This document shows positions 8,031 through 15,883 of a stretch of DNA of 64,000 nt, one piece after another. The notes beneath the pieces are model-generated. The model was given only the letters and a program-made list of their open reading frames with translations, was not told the origin of the DNA and made no database searches. A program made the translations under genes and the position numbers. This DNA comes from Leifsonia sp. 71-9. GTDB lineage: Bacteria > Actinomycetota > Actinomycetes > Actinomycetales > Microbacteriaceae. The DNA is taken from assembly GCF_001898805.1 (NCBI RefSeq), contig NZ_MKVJ01000003.1, positions 18,508-82,507 on the forward strand. Reading direction: 5' to 3'. How positions within the stretch are numbered: the first letter of the stretch is position 1; each line of letters opens with the position of its first letter.

Positions 8031-8692
8031 CCGTGACCGATGCGATCGGCCGGATCGCGCAGATCCAGGCCACCCTGGTGCAGCTCGACACCGTGACCTC
8101 GGGGACGGCGACCGGCGCCTCCACTGCGGCCTCGTCGTCGACGACGGGCGCGACCGACTTCGCCTCCGCCCTCACGCAGGCGCTCGGCGGCGCGGGCGCG
8201 GCGACCTCGTCCAGCGGGGGAGTGACCGGCGCGGACGTCGTGGCCGACGCGAAGAAGTACCTCGGCGTGCCCTACGTCTTCGGCGGCACCAGCGCCTCCG
8301 GCCTCGACTGCTCCGGCCTCGTGCAGCGCGTCTTCAAGGATCTCGGCATCGACGTGCCGCGCCTGGTCTCCGGCCAGGGGACCGTCGGCACGGAGGTGCC
8401 GTCGCTCGCGCAGGCCCAGCCGGGCGACATCATCGTCTGCAACGGCGGCGAGCACATCGTGATCTACGCGGGCGACGGCAAGGTCATCCACGCTCCGAGC
8501 GAGGGTCGCAACGTGAGCCTCGTGGACAACTGGCTCACCGACTCCGACATCGTGACCATCCGGCGCGTGGTGCCGCAGGCGAGCACCGCGACCACGGCCT
8601 CCTCTGCTGCATCGGCAACCTCGCTCTCGTCGGCGCAGTCGGACGCCCTGCGCTCGCTCTTCACCTCGATGCTGCAGGGGAGCTCGCTGTGA
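8027..8692 (+). CDS. NlpC/P60-family peptidoglycan hydrolase of the flagellar operon
   Basis: The 221-residue protein has a helical N-terminus, a Thr/Ser/Gly linker (about 25-65) and an NlpC/P60 domain with the triad Cys95 (GLDCSGLVQRVF), His143 (GGEHIVIY) and His155. No signal peptide is seen, so export through the flagellar apparatus is likely. It sits where proteobacteria carry the muramidase FlgJ, and probably opens the cell wall for the rod. NlpC/P60 enzymes cut D-Glu-diaminoacyl peptide bonds rather than glycan strands. The start overlaps fliJ by four bases and the end overlaps fliK. Confidence 0.85.
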   Translation: MTVTDAIGRIAQIQATLVQLDTVTSGTATGASTAASSSTTGATDFASALTQALGGAGAATSSSGGVTGADVVADAKKYLGVPYVFGGTSASGLDCSGLVQRVFKDLGIDVPRLVSGQGTVGTEVPSLAQAQPGDIIVCNGGEHIVIYAGDGKVIHAPSEGRNVSLVDNWLTDSDIVTIRRVVPQASTATTASSAASATSLSSAQSDALRSLFTSMLQGSSL

Positions 8693-10251
8693 GCCCCGCG
8701 GCGGTGGGCAGCGCGCCCGCGGCACCGGCGTCGAGCGCGGCGCCCGCGAAGGGGGCCGGCGCGGGTAAGACGGGCGGGGACGCTTTCGCCGCGCTGCTCA
8801 GCGGTGCGTCGGCGGATCGCGCCGATCGGTCTGCTCGCCCGGGCTCCGGTGCGGACGCGCGACCGTCGCGGGATGCGCACGCGGTGCGCCACAGCTCGGG
8901 AGCCCGGGAGGCCGCGCGCGGCCGAGGTGCTGCCGATGCGAACCGTGCGGACGCGTCCGACGCGGGGAAGACCGCGAACGCCGCGAACGATGAGGCGGCG
9001 GATGCGACCGCCGTCAACGGGACGGATGTGAGCGGCGCGAGCGACGCGTCGACCCCCGGAGCCACTCCCGTGACGCCCACGGACCCGGCACTTCCCGTGC
9101 TGCCTCTCGCCGTCGCCCCGGCCCTTCCGACCGCACCGCCGGTCTCGCCGGGCGCCGCGGCGCCGTCCGCGACCGCGTCGCCTGTCGACGCCGCGAGCGG
9201 AGGCGGGGAGAGCGGGCTCGTCGCGACGGCTCCTGGGCTCGGTGCGAACGCTTCGGCGGGTGCACCCGTTGCCGCGCAGGCCCTGGCCGTGGCGGGGGAG
9301 ACCGCGGCGGCCCGGCAGACTGTGCAGGCCGGAGGAGCGGTGGGCGTGCCCGCCGACGCCGACGCGGCGGGGGTCTCAAACCGGGGCGGGGATGCCGGCA
9401 CGGCGCAGGCTCGCCCCGTCGATGCTTCCGGCAGCCCGGCGACAGCCCTCACGGCCACGGCCACGGCGGCCGACGCGACGAAGGAGGGTGTCGCGGCCGC
9501 CGCGCCGCCTGTCGACGACGCCGCGCAGCTGGCCGCCGCGCGACCCGATGCGGGCCCAGCTGCCGCGGTTCGCACCGTGCGTACGGCTGAGGCTCCGGCC
9601 GTTCACGTCGAGCCGGCCGCGCGCCCGGGGGTGGAAGCCGCCCGCGGAGCCGAGCCGCAACCCGCACCGGCGGCGACGCAACCCGCCCCCGCCGCACCGT
9701 CGCCGACGGTTGCTGCTCCGGTGGCGGCACCACAGCCTCCCGTGCCCGCCGCCGCCGCTCCGACAGCGCCCGCCGCCGCACCGGCCCCCGCCGCTCCGCA
9801 CGCGCAGACGCTCGACGCGCAGCTCGCCCGGCCGGTGTTCACACTCGCCGCCGCGGGCGCGGGCGAGCACGTCATGACGGTGCACGTGACGCCCGACACC
9901 CTCGGGCCGGTGATCGTGCGCGCGCACGTCGGCGGCGACGGCGTGCGGGTCGAGCTGTTCGCCCCGACCGACGCCGGCCGCGACGCGCTCCGCGCGATCC
10001 TGCCCGATCTCCGCCGCGATCTCAGCGGCGCCGGGCTCAGCGGGACGCTCGACCTCTCGTCGCAGAACCAGCCGTCGGCGCAGCAGAACGCATCGCAGCA
10101 GGACGGCCGCGACGGCCGGCTGCCCACGCCACCCGAGACGCCGGGAGGCCGGCCGCGCGCCGGAACGGCGCTCGGCGAGCACCTGTCCGCCTCGCCGGGG
10201 CGCGCCGCACCCGCCGACGGCCTCGCCCACTCCATCGACCTGATCGTCTGA
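8689..10251 (+). CDS. fliK: FliK, flagellar hook-length control protein
   Basis: A 520-residue protein starts at GTG 8689, overlapping the previous stop. Residues 1-370 are an Ala/Pro/Thr/Asp-rich, probably disordered ruler region. The C-terminal 120 residues form the hook-length switch domain, with HVTPDTLGPVIVRAHVGGDGVRVELF and a DLRRDL segment, followed by a Gln/Ser tail. FliK measures the hook and switches FlhB specificity. Size, composition and location before flgD and flgE support the call. The next gene begins after 49 bp with its own ribosome site. Confidence 0.9.
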   Translation: MSPAAVGSAPAAPASSAAPAKGAGAGKTGGDAFAALLSGASADRADRSARPGSGADARPSRDAHAVRHSSGAREAARGRGAADANRADASDAGKTANAANDEAADATAVNGTDVSGASDASTPGATPVTPTDPALPVLPLAVAPALPTAPPVSPGAAAPSATASPVDAASGGGESGLVATAPGLGANASAGAPVAAQALAVAGETAAARQTVQAGGAVGVPADADAAGVSNRGGDAGTAQARPVDASGSPATALTATATAADATKEGVAAAAPPVDDAAQLAAARPDAGPAAAVRTVRTAEAPAVHVEPAARPGVEAARGAEPQPAPAATQPAPAAPSPTVAAPVAAPQPPVPAAAAPTAPAAAPAPAAPHAQTLDAQLARPVFTLAAAGAGEHVMTVHVTPDTLGPVIVRAHVGGDGVRVELFAPTDAGRDALRAILPDLRRDLSGAGLSGTLDLSSQNQPSAQQNASQQDGRDGRLPTPPETPGGRPRAGTALGEHLSASPGRAAPADGLAHSIDLIV

Positions 10252-10300
10252 TCGCCCGATCGACGAACACCCCAGCAGAAGCCAGAAGAAGGGAGACACC

Positions 10301-10762
10301 GTGGTCGACGCCGTCACCGGAACCGACACTGTCGCCAAGAGCGGGATCTACACCACCCAGCCGACGCGCACGCCCAAGCAGTCGCTCGACAGCGAGGCCT
10401 TCATGCAACTGCTGGTCACCCAGCTGCGCAACCAGGACCCGAGCTCGCCGATGGACACCAACCAGATGATCTCGCAGACCACCCAGCTGGCCATGATGGA
10501 GAAGCTCACCAACATGGACACCACCAGCCAGGAGGGCTTCGCCCTGCAGATGCGCACGGCCGCCGCCGCGCTCATCGGCCACACCGTGAGCTATCTCGAC
10601 AAGAACGGCGACACCCAGACCGGGCTCGCCAGCTCCGTCTCCTACGCCGGATCCGTGCCCGTCGTCACCGTCGGCGACGCCAAGATCAACCTCGATGCCA
10701 TCTTGGGCGTGGTCACCCCGACACCTCCGTCCACCCCGACGGACCCGACCACCGCCTCCTGA
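10301..10762 (+). CDS. flgD: FlgD, hook assembly scaffold protein
   Basis: The 153-residue product carries the FlgD N-terminal signature (SEAFMQLLVTQLRNQDPSSP, then MISQTTQLAMMEKLTNM). FlgD caps the growing hook. It is shorter than the 220-residue enterobacterial form and lacks the C-terminal Ig-like domain; short FlgD proteins are common in Gram-positive bacteria. The GTG at 10301 is preceded by AAGAAGGGAG, a strong ribosome site 6 nt away. The C-terminus is a Pro/Thr tail. Confidence 0.93.
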   Translation: MVDAVTGTDTVAKSGIYTTQPTRTPKQSLDSEAFMQLLVTQLRNQDPSSPMDTNQMISQTTQLAMMEKLTNMDTTSQEGFALQMRTAAAALIGHTVSYLDKNGDTQTGLASSVSYAGSVPVVTVGDAKINLDAILGVVTPTPPSTPTDPTTAS

Positions 10763-10799
10763 CTCCTCCGCCCCGCAGCACACACAGAAAGGCAGCGTC

Positions 10800-11969
10800 A
10801 TGCTCCGCTCTCTCTACTCCGGAATCTCCGGCCTCCGGTCGCACCAGACCATGCTCGACGTCACGGGCAACAACATCGCCAACGTCAACACCACCGCGTT
10901 CAAGTCGTCCGCCGTGCAGTTCCAGGACACCCTCTCGCAGCTCGTGCAGGGCGCCGGCGGCCCGCAGGCGCAGACTGGCGGCACCAACCCGGCGCAGATC
11001 GGCCTCGGCGTGCTCGTCGCCGGCATCTCCACCAACTTCACCCAGGGCGCCGCGCAGGCGACCGGCCGGTCGACCGACATGATGATCAACGGCGACGGCT
11101 TCTTCGTCACCAACGTCGGCGGCGAGACCGTCTACACCCGCGCCGGCTCGTTCGACCCCGACGCCCTCGGCCGCCTCGTCGGTCCCGGCGGTGCGATCCT
11201 CCAGGGCTACAACGCGGTCAACGGCGTCATCCAGCAGGGCGGCGCGCTCAGCGACATCACCATCCCGCTCAAGGCCGTCACCCCCGCCTCGGCGAGCACC
11301 TCGGCGAACGTCAACGGCAACCTCCCCTCCGACGCCAAGGACGGCGACCAGCTCGTCCGCGACATCTCGGTCTACGACGCCAACGGCACCGAGCGCAAGC
11401 TGACCCTCACGTTCACCAAGTCCGCCACCGGCTGGGACGTCGCCGGCACCGACGGCACCGCGAACGCCACCGGCGCGCTCACCTTCACGAACGGCGTCCT
11501 GACCGCGGGTGGCGCCCTGAACGTCGGCGGCGTCAACGTGAACCTCAGCACCGTGACCGGCTACTCCGGCCTCTCCACGGTCGCGTTCAAGGACCAGAAC
11601 GGCCGCGCCGCCGGCACCCTCGAGTCGTTCACGCTCTCGAAGGACGGCACGATCATCGGCCTGTTCTCCAACGGCGACAAGCAGGCCGTCGCCCGCATCG
11701 CGCTCGCGACCTTCGTCAACCCGGGCGGCCTCGAGAAGGCCGGCGGCTCCACCTACCGCGCCACCGTCAACTCCGGCGCAGCGCAGATCGGCGGCCCGGG
11801 CGAGGACGGCCTCGGCAACATCCAGGGCGGCTCCCTCGAGATGTCGAACGTGGACCTCTCGCAGGAGTTCACGAACCTGATCGTCGCCCAGCGCGGCTTC
11901 CAGGCGAACGCCCGCATCATCACCACCTCGGACGAGGTGCTGCAGGAGCTGACCAACCTCAAGCGCTAG
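10800..11969 (+). CDS. flgE: FlgE, flagellar hook protein
   Basis: The 389-residue protein starts with the axial-protein helix (LYSGISGLRSHQTMLDVTGN, then NIANVNTTAFKSS) and ends with the conserved C-terminal helix containing EFTNLIVAQRGFQANARIIT. Between them is the beta-rich body with DMMINGDGFFVT. FlgE forms the universal joint between rod and filament. An AAAGGCAG sequence precedes the ATG at 10800. The gene ends 30 bp before the palindrome at 11999 and faces the convergent kinase gene, so it is the last gene of the operon begun at flgB. Confidence 0.95.
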   Translation: MLRSLYSGISGLRSHQTMLDVTGNNIANVNTTAFKSSAVQFQDTLSQLVQGAGGPQAQTGGTNPAQIGLGVLVAGISTNFTQGAAQATGRSTDMMINGDGFFVTNVGGETVYTRAGSFDPDALGRLVGPGGAILQGYNAVNGVIQQGGALSDITIPLKAVTPASASTSANVNGNLPSDAKDGDQLVRDISVYDANGTERKLTLTFTKSATGWDVAGTDGTANATGALTFTNGVLTAGGALNVGGVNVNLSTVTGYSGLSTVAFKDQNGRAAGTLESFTLSKDGTIIGLFSNGDKQAVARIALATFVNPGGLEKAGGSTYRATVNSGAAQIGGPGEDGLGNIQGGSLEMSNVDLSQEFTNLIVAQRGFQANARIITTSDEVLQELTNLKR

Positions 11970-11998
11970 CGCCCCCTGCGCCCGCTGTGCCCCCCGAA

Positions 11999-12048
11999 GT
12001 TCACGACGTTGCGCTCATTCCGCCCGGGATGGGCGCAACGTCGTGAAC
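11999..12048. terminator. Palindrome between convergent flgE and kinase gene (family A)
   Basis: Perfect 16-bp arms (11999-12014 and 12033-12048, starting GTTCACGACGTTGCGC) enclose a loop with further CAT/ATG pairing. It lies between two convergent genes and has no T-run on either strand, so a bidirectional stem-loop terminator is likely. A 50-bp element at 13571 is a related copy of the same length, also between convergent genes. Confidence 0.7.
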
Positions 12049-12068
12049 CTCGGCGTGCGGCTCGCGCC

Positions 12069-12590
12069 TCAGCGCCTCAGCAGGTCGCGGACGCGCGAGG
12101 CGAGCTCGTCGACGTCGACGGGGTGCTCGGTGTCCACCCGGAGCACGGGGAAGCCCGAGAGCGGCTGCGCGTCACGCTGGAACGCCTCCCACTCGCCGAG
12201 TCGCTGCGCGTCGTCGTGCGCGTGATGGCGCGGGCGGGTGAGGTACCTGTCGCGGGTGATCTCGGCCGACGCCTCGCACCAGAGCTCGACCCCGCCGACG
12301 ATTCCGGCCTCCTCGAGCCCGCGGCGGAGGAATCCGCCGTCCCGGCCGGAGAACCAGAACGACTCGACGATGACCGTTCCATCGATCAGACCCGCCAGTG
12401 CCCACATCGTGTCGGACGCGATCGCCCCGAGCGGGCTCGTGGGGAGGGGCACGGAGACCGCGTCGGCCAGGGACTCCTTGATGTCGTCCTTCGTCACGAG
12501 GGGGAGCCCGAGCGCGTCTTCGAGCCGACGGGCGAGCGTCGTCTTGCCGGACGCCGGTACGCCGTTGATGAGGAGAGCACGATCCGCCAC
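12069..12590 (-). CDS. P-loop nucleotide kinase-like protein (AAA_33 / chloramphenicol phosphotransferase-like)
   Basis: The 173-residue soluble protein has a Walker A motif near the N-terminus (INGVPASGKTTLARRL) and the fold length of small-molecule kinases. Asp-Asp-Ile-Lys after the first strand and an Arg-rich lid (RDRYLTRPRHHAH) fit this family. The substrate cannot be read from sequence. The GTG start is preceded by TAGCAT exactly 6 nt upstream, with no ribosome site, so leaderless translation is likely. It lies convergent to flgE and shows no functional tie to the flagellum. Confidence 0.75.
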   Translation of the reverse strand: MADRALLINGVPASGKTTLARRLEDALGLPLVTKDDIKESLADAVSVPLPTSPLGAIASDTMWALAGLIDGTVIVESFWFSGRDGGFLRRGLEEAGIVGGVELWCEASAEITRDRYLTRPRHHAHDDAQRLGEWEAFQRDAQPLSGFPVLRVDTEHPVDVDELASRVRDLLRR

Positions 12591-12616
12591 GGGGCGATGC
12601 TACCGGGCTCCGCGCC

Positions 12617-13087
12617 CTACATGCAGAGCGTGGTGGCCTGGTCGAAGTAGGCCCTGACGGCCGGGGTGAGGTCGCCTCCGGCGCTCGCGGCCGCCGTGTT
12701 CACGTCGTTCCACAGCGTGCTGAGGCGCGTCGATTGCTCGGCGGTCAGCTGCGGCGTGCAGCGGCTCGAGACCGCCGACGCGAAGTCGCTCACATCCTGG
12801 GGCAGCGTCCCGCCCGCACGCGAGCCGTCGGCGTATCCGCCGGTGCTCCGCAGACCCGAGTCGACCATCGCCCAGAGCTGGGAGAGCGGCGCATCCTGGG
12901 CCGAGACCGAGCCCCCGTTCGGCTGGGGCGACTGCGACGGGTCCGGGGCTCTGTTCGTCGTGGTGGGGATGGAGTGGTACTCGGGAGTCTGCGAGGCGCC
13001 GTCGGCCGCCGGTTGCGACGTCACCGAGCACCCGGCGAGCGCGACGCCCGCCAGCGCGACGCCGAGCACTGCTGCGAACCGTTTCAT
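12617..13087 (-). CDS. Putative lipoprotein of unknown function
   Basis: The 156-residue product has a lipoprotein signal (MKRFAAVLGVALAGVALAGC) with lipobox LAGC, so it should be anchored on the outer face of the membrane at about Cys20. A Pro/Gln/Asn-rich linker follows, then a helical domain of about 100 residues with two further Cys (in SRCTPQ and at the C-terminal TLCM) that may form a disulfide. No family is recognised. ATG 13087 has GGGGGAACG upstream. It lies 26 bp downstream of the kinase start, on the same strand and upstream of it in transcription order. Confidence 0.75.
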   Translation of the reverse strand: MKRFAAVLGVALAGVALAGCSVTSQPAADGASQTPEYHSIPTTTNRAPDPSQSPQPNGGSVSAQDAPLSQLWAMVDSGLRSTGGYADGSRAGGTLPQDVSDFASAVSSRCTPQLTAEQSTRLSTLWNDVNTAAASAGGDLTPAVRAYFDQATTLCM

Positions 13088-13185
13088 CGTTCCCCCATCT
13101 CCGTCGACGCGCGGCAGCGCCGGCTTCCCCGAGAGGATTCTCGCGGCACGGACCGCGGATCGCAAGGGTCGGGCCCTTCCGACGA

Positions 13186-13205
13186 TTCAGCATTCGCTGT
13201 ACTGT
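13186..13205 (+). promoter_or_regulatory. Promoter with overlapping dyad for the ArsR-family gene
   Basis: The dyad TTCAGCATTCGCTGTA (13186-13201, 5 of 6 bases paired per arm) overlaps a -10 hexamer TACTGT (13200-13205) that lies 6 nt before the ATG. An autoregulatory ArsR/SmtB operator placed over the promoter is the simplest reading. Confidence 0.5.
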
Positions 13206-13211
13206 CGAGAT

Positions 13212-13556
13212 ATGACCCTCACGACACCCGCGGCGACGGTCACGCACACCGCAGCCCTCGCCCGCTTCGGGCACGCCCTCTCCGACCCGACCCGCGTCGG
13301 CATCCTGCTGGCCCTGCGCGAAGCGCCCGCCTACCCCTCCGACCTCGCCGAGGCGCTCGGCGTCTCCCGCCAGGTGATGTCCAACCAGCTGGCATGCCTG
13401 CGCGGCTGCGGCCTGGTCGAGGCGATGCCCGACGGCCGCCGCACCTGGTACCGCCTCGCCGACGGCCACCTCGCGCCGGCACTCGACGAGCTCCTGCGCG
13501 TCGTGCTCTACGTCGAGCCGGGATGCTGCGACGGCGACGAGTGCGGGTGCGCCTGA
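13212..13556 (+). CDS. ArsR/SmtB-family metal sensor, CmtR-like
   Basis: The 114-residue winged-helix repressor has the ArsR core (FGHALSDPTRVGILLAL, recognition helix at about 52-66). Cys62 and Cys66 sit in the recognition helix spaced as in the Cd/Pb sensor CmtR (CxxxC). The C-terminus adds Cys105, Cys106, Cys111 and Cys113. This fits a thiol-coordinating heavy-metal sensor that releases DNA on binding Cd(II) or Pb(II); the metal is inferred. No efflux pump follows directly; the convergent neighbour is the Mn-riboswitch exchanger. The mRNA is probably leaderless. Confidence 0.85.
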   Translation: MTLTTPAATVTHTAALARFGHALSDPTRVGILLALREAPAYPSDLAEALGVSRQVMSNQLACLRGCGLVEAMPDGRRTWYRLADGHLAPALDELLRVVLYVEPGCCDGDECGCA

Positions 13557-13570
13557 CCCCGCTCGCCGAC

Positions 13571-13620
13571 GTTCACGAAGTGGCGCCCATTCCGTGCGGA
13601 ATGACCGCAACAACGTGAAC
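13571..13620. terminator. Palindrome between convergent arsR-type gene and exchanger (family A)
   Basis: This 50-bp element starts GTTCACGAAGTGGCG and ends CAACGTGAAC. It aligns end to end with the element at 11999, with arms imperfectly paired and the same CATTCCG centre. It lies 15 bp after the regulator stop, with the convergent exchanger gene on the other side, and probably ends transcription from the left. Confidence 0.6.
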
Positions 13621-13795
13621 TTCGCGAATTTTCGAGAACGGGTGAGACGAATCCCGCGCGGCGGACACTTCTCTAGTAGGAGCGGCTTTCGAGCCGGCCC
13701 ACCGCGTTCCGGACGGCATTCGGCTCGATCCACCGGGACGCCGCGGGGGGCCACGCGTCTGGACCGGGGGGTTGTCGGACGCGCGGCCCCCGCCT

Positions 13796-15088
13796 TCACT
13801 CCCGCGCGCCGGCGCTGACGGGCTCGGCTTCGGCGGCGGGATCGTCGGCCGACCGCGCGAACGGTGCGCGGAGCGTCGGCCACAGCGTGCGCCACTGGAT
13901 CGCGAACAGGACGACCGCCAGCGTCGCGTAGACGCCCGAGACGATCCAGCGCGCCTCCGTCCCGGTGAAGACGAAGGTCGCGGCGAAGAGCACGAAGAGC
14001 GCCGTCGCCCAGCGCCCGGCGAACCGCAGGCTCAGCAGCATGGCGACGCCGAGCAGGGTCTGCGTCGCGGTGAGCACGAACTCCTCCACCTGACGGCCGT
14101 CCATCGGCAGCGCCCAGCCTCCACCGCCCAGCGCGTGCGCGATCGGGAGGGTGCCGACCAGCGCCGTCCACTGGTTCACCTTGCTGGCGAGCAGGATGCC
14201 GATGCCCATGGCCGCCTTGCCGCGCATGGCGAAGATGATCGCGATGACGAACTCCGGGGCCTCGGAGGCGAGCGGCGCGAGCCACTGCACGAGCAGGAAG
14301 TCGTCGATGCCGGCGGCGCGGCCGCCCTGGATGAGGCTGTGCGCGAACGGCTCGGCCAGCAGCAGGATGACCGCGGCCGAGAGCGCGAAGATCGCGATGA
14401 CGGTCACGCGGCGGGCGACCGTCGGCAGGCCGCCGATCGCGGCGGGGACGCCCACGAGTTCCGGCTCCTCGCTCTCGCCCTGCGCCACCTTCCACAGGTA
14501 GTAGACGAACAGGGCGAGCAGCACGACGCCGAGCAGCACGTGGATCTGACCGGTGAGGGGGATGGTGAGGGTGAGCACCGAGGCGATCATCAGCAGGCCG
14601 AGCTCCACCCGGTTGTCGCCGGGCAGGCGCACGGCGAACGGCCGCGGGCTGACATCCGGGTCGACGGGGCGGCGGCGGGAGCGCGCGGCACGGTAGACCA
14701 GGAAGGCGACCAGGAGGATGAACGGCCAGCCGAAGCCGAGGAGGAGCCGGTTCGAGCCGGTCATGTTGGCCGCGGCATACTGCGCCTGGCTCGGGTCGCT
14801 GCCGGCGGTGAAGGCGAAGTAGAGGTCGATCGCGTACTCCGGCAGGATCGCGATGATGGCGAGCAGGCCGACGGCGAGGCCGCCGGAGATGTCGACCTCG
14901 GCCGCCTCGCCCGCCCAGGCCAGCGCGAACGCGGCGGCGACGATGGCGACGCCGAAGATGAGGATGCCGACGACGGGCGCCGGCTCGACGCCGCTGAGGC
15001 GCAGGGCCACACCCTGCGCCGCCACCAGGGCGACGATTCCGAGCGGGATCACCAAGCGCCGGGCGCGGCCGGTCGTTCGCGTGTCCAT
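13796..15088 (-). CDS. CaCA-family cation exchanger, probable Mn2+-responsive exporter
   Basis: The 430-residue membrane protein has about ten hydrophobic segments in two halves. The alpha-repeat-like motifs are AILPEYAIDL (about residue 82) and LASEAPEFVIAIIFAMRGK (about 270), with the acidic residues that bind cations in CaCA exchangers. A cytoplasmic loop of about 25 residues lies near 140. The family exchanges Ca2+ or other divalent cations for Na+ or H+. Because a yybP-ykoY riboswitch precedes it, export of excess manganese is the most likely job. Translation from ATG 15088 uses GGAAGG 6 nt upstream, which the riboswitch can mask. Confidence 0.85.
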   Translation of the reverse strand: MDTRTTGRARRLVIPLGIVALVAAQGVALRLSGVEPAPVVGILIFGVAIVAAAFALAWAGEAAEVDISGGLAVGLLAIIAILPEYAIDLYFAFTAGSDPSQAQYAAANMTGSNRLLLGFGWPFILLVAFLVYRAARSRRRPVDPDVSPRPFAVRLPGDNRVELGLLMIASVLTLTIPLTGQIHVLLGVVLLALFVYYLWKVAQGESEEPELVGVPAAIGGLPTVARRVTVIAIFALSAAVILLLAEPFAHSLIQGGRAAGIDDFLLVQWLAPLASEAPEFVIAIIFAMRGKAAMGIGILLASKVNQWTALVGTLPIAHALGGGGWALPMDGRQVEEFVLTATQTLLGVAMLLSLRFAGRWATALFVLFAATFVFTGTEARWIVSGVYATLAVVLFAIQWRTLWPTLRAPFARSADDPAAEAEPVSAGARE

Positions 15089-15094
15089 GTACTG

Positions 15095-15267
15095 CCTTCC
15101 GATCGTGACGACCGGGCAGGTACGACGAGAGGAGCCCGGTCACCGTGTGCTGATGACCGAAGGTCTCGCTCGCCCAGAGACTGGGAGGCACGCCGGGCCG
15201 CGTCTTCGCGAGCCAGTATGTCGACGTGCCGCGCGCCCGGAATCGGACGCTGAGCTACTCCCCTTCG
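15095..15267 (-). promoter_or_regulatory. yybP-ykoY (manganese) riboswitch with expression platform
   Basis: Read on the minus strand, P1 CGAAGG (15267-15262) is followed by GGAGTAGCTC. Further on come CGTCGACATACTGG, its pairing partner CCCAGT, then GGCGAGCGAGA, closing with CCTTCG (15163-15158). GGGGAGTAG, the ACATACT strand and GAGACCTT are hallmarks of yybP-ykoY RNAs. Downstream, a GC-rich hairpin lies before GGAAGG (15100-15095), the ribosome site. The P1 3' strand CCTTC can pair with that site, so Mn2+-stabilised P1 should free it and turn translation on. This RNA class regulates Mn2+ exporters elsewhere. Confidence 0.88.
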
Positions 15268-15405
15268 CCCGTCAAGCCTGGCAGGACGGGCCGTGCCGGG
15301 CCGAGCCGGGGAGGCGGATTACCAGCATTTCGCGCGCCCTAACTTCCGCGGTAGGCGAGGGGTCGGAGAATGTCGCGCGAGCCGACGCGGGATGTCAGGC
15401 AGGGG
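15268..15405. other. Non-coding stretch between the riboswitch and the DUF2000 gene
   Basis: No gene or clear repeat is seen here. It must hold the promoter of the minus-strand riboswitch transcript and the 3' end region of the convergent-side DUF2000 gene, but no hexamers stand out. Confidence 0.4.
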
Positions 15406-15834
15406 TCAGTCGTGCAGGCGCGCACCCTTCGCGACGCGGTCGACCGCGTTGCGCGGGCCGCGGACGGCGATCCCGACGAGGTCGAGCTCGTCGGTGGCGA
15501 CGCCCGCCACCGCAGCGCGGTTCGCCTCGTCGTGGCCGGTCGAGAACAGCTCGCGGGTGTAGACGGCGGTGGGGACTCCGCGGGACTCCGCCCGGCCGCG
15601 CGCGGTGCGCAGCAGCTCGCCGTCGCCGGTCATCACCACGACCGGCTGCCGCAGCATCGGGAGGTACTCGACACCCCCGCCGTCGACGTACGGCTCCCCG
15701 ACGAGGTCGGGCGCGCTGGTGGCGATCCCGCTCACCAGGAAGGCCGTCACGTTGAGCTCCTGCCAGGGCGCGAGCCCGTCGCGCAGCAGGACGACGATCT
15801 TGGTGTCGAATCGGGGGGAGGCGGCGTCTGTCAT
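15406..15834 (-). CDS. DUF2000-family protein
   Basis: A 142-residue soluble protein of the DUF2000 type: an N-terminal strand and helix (FDTKIVVLLRDGLAPWQELNV), a central GEPYVDGGG loop, and a C-terminal AVYTRELFSTGHDEANR segment leading to a strand with ELDLVGIAVRG. The fold resembles peptidyl-tRNA hydrolase II-like proteins, but no activity is established. ATG 15834 has GGAGCC upstream. It is divergent from the AraC-family gene 49 bp away; in actinobacteria such pairs often are regulator and target, which I infer here. Confidence 0.8.
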   Translation of the reverse strand: MTDAASPRFDTKIVVLLRDGLAPWQELNVTAFLVSGIATSAPDLVGEPYVDGGGVEYLPMLRQPVVVMTGDGELLRTARGRAESRGVPTAVYTRELFSTGHDEANRAAVAGVATDELDLVGIAVRGPRNAVDRVAKGARLHD

Positions 15835-15883
15835 GGCTCCAGCCTCCCCGCCGGCGCACGGCCGCGTCTTGTACATTCCTTGC

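Noticed and set aside
15251..15263. The reverse strand reads GGAGTAGCTCAG, which resembles a tRNA D-arm.
   Set aside because: No acceptor, anticodon or T-arm follows; the sequence is explained by the yybP-ykoY riboswitch.
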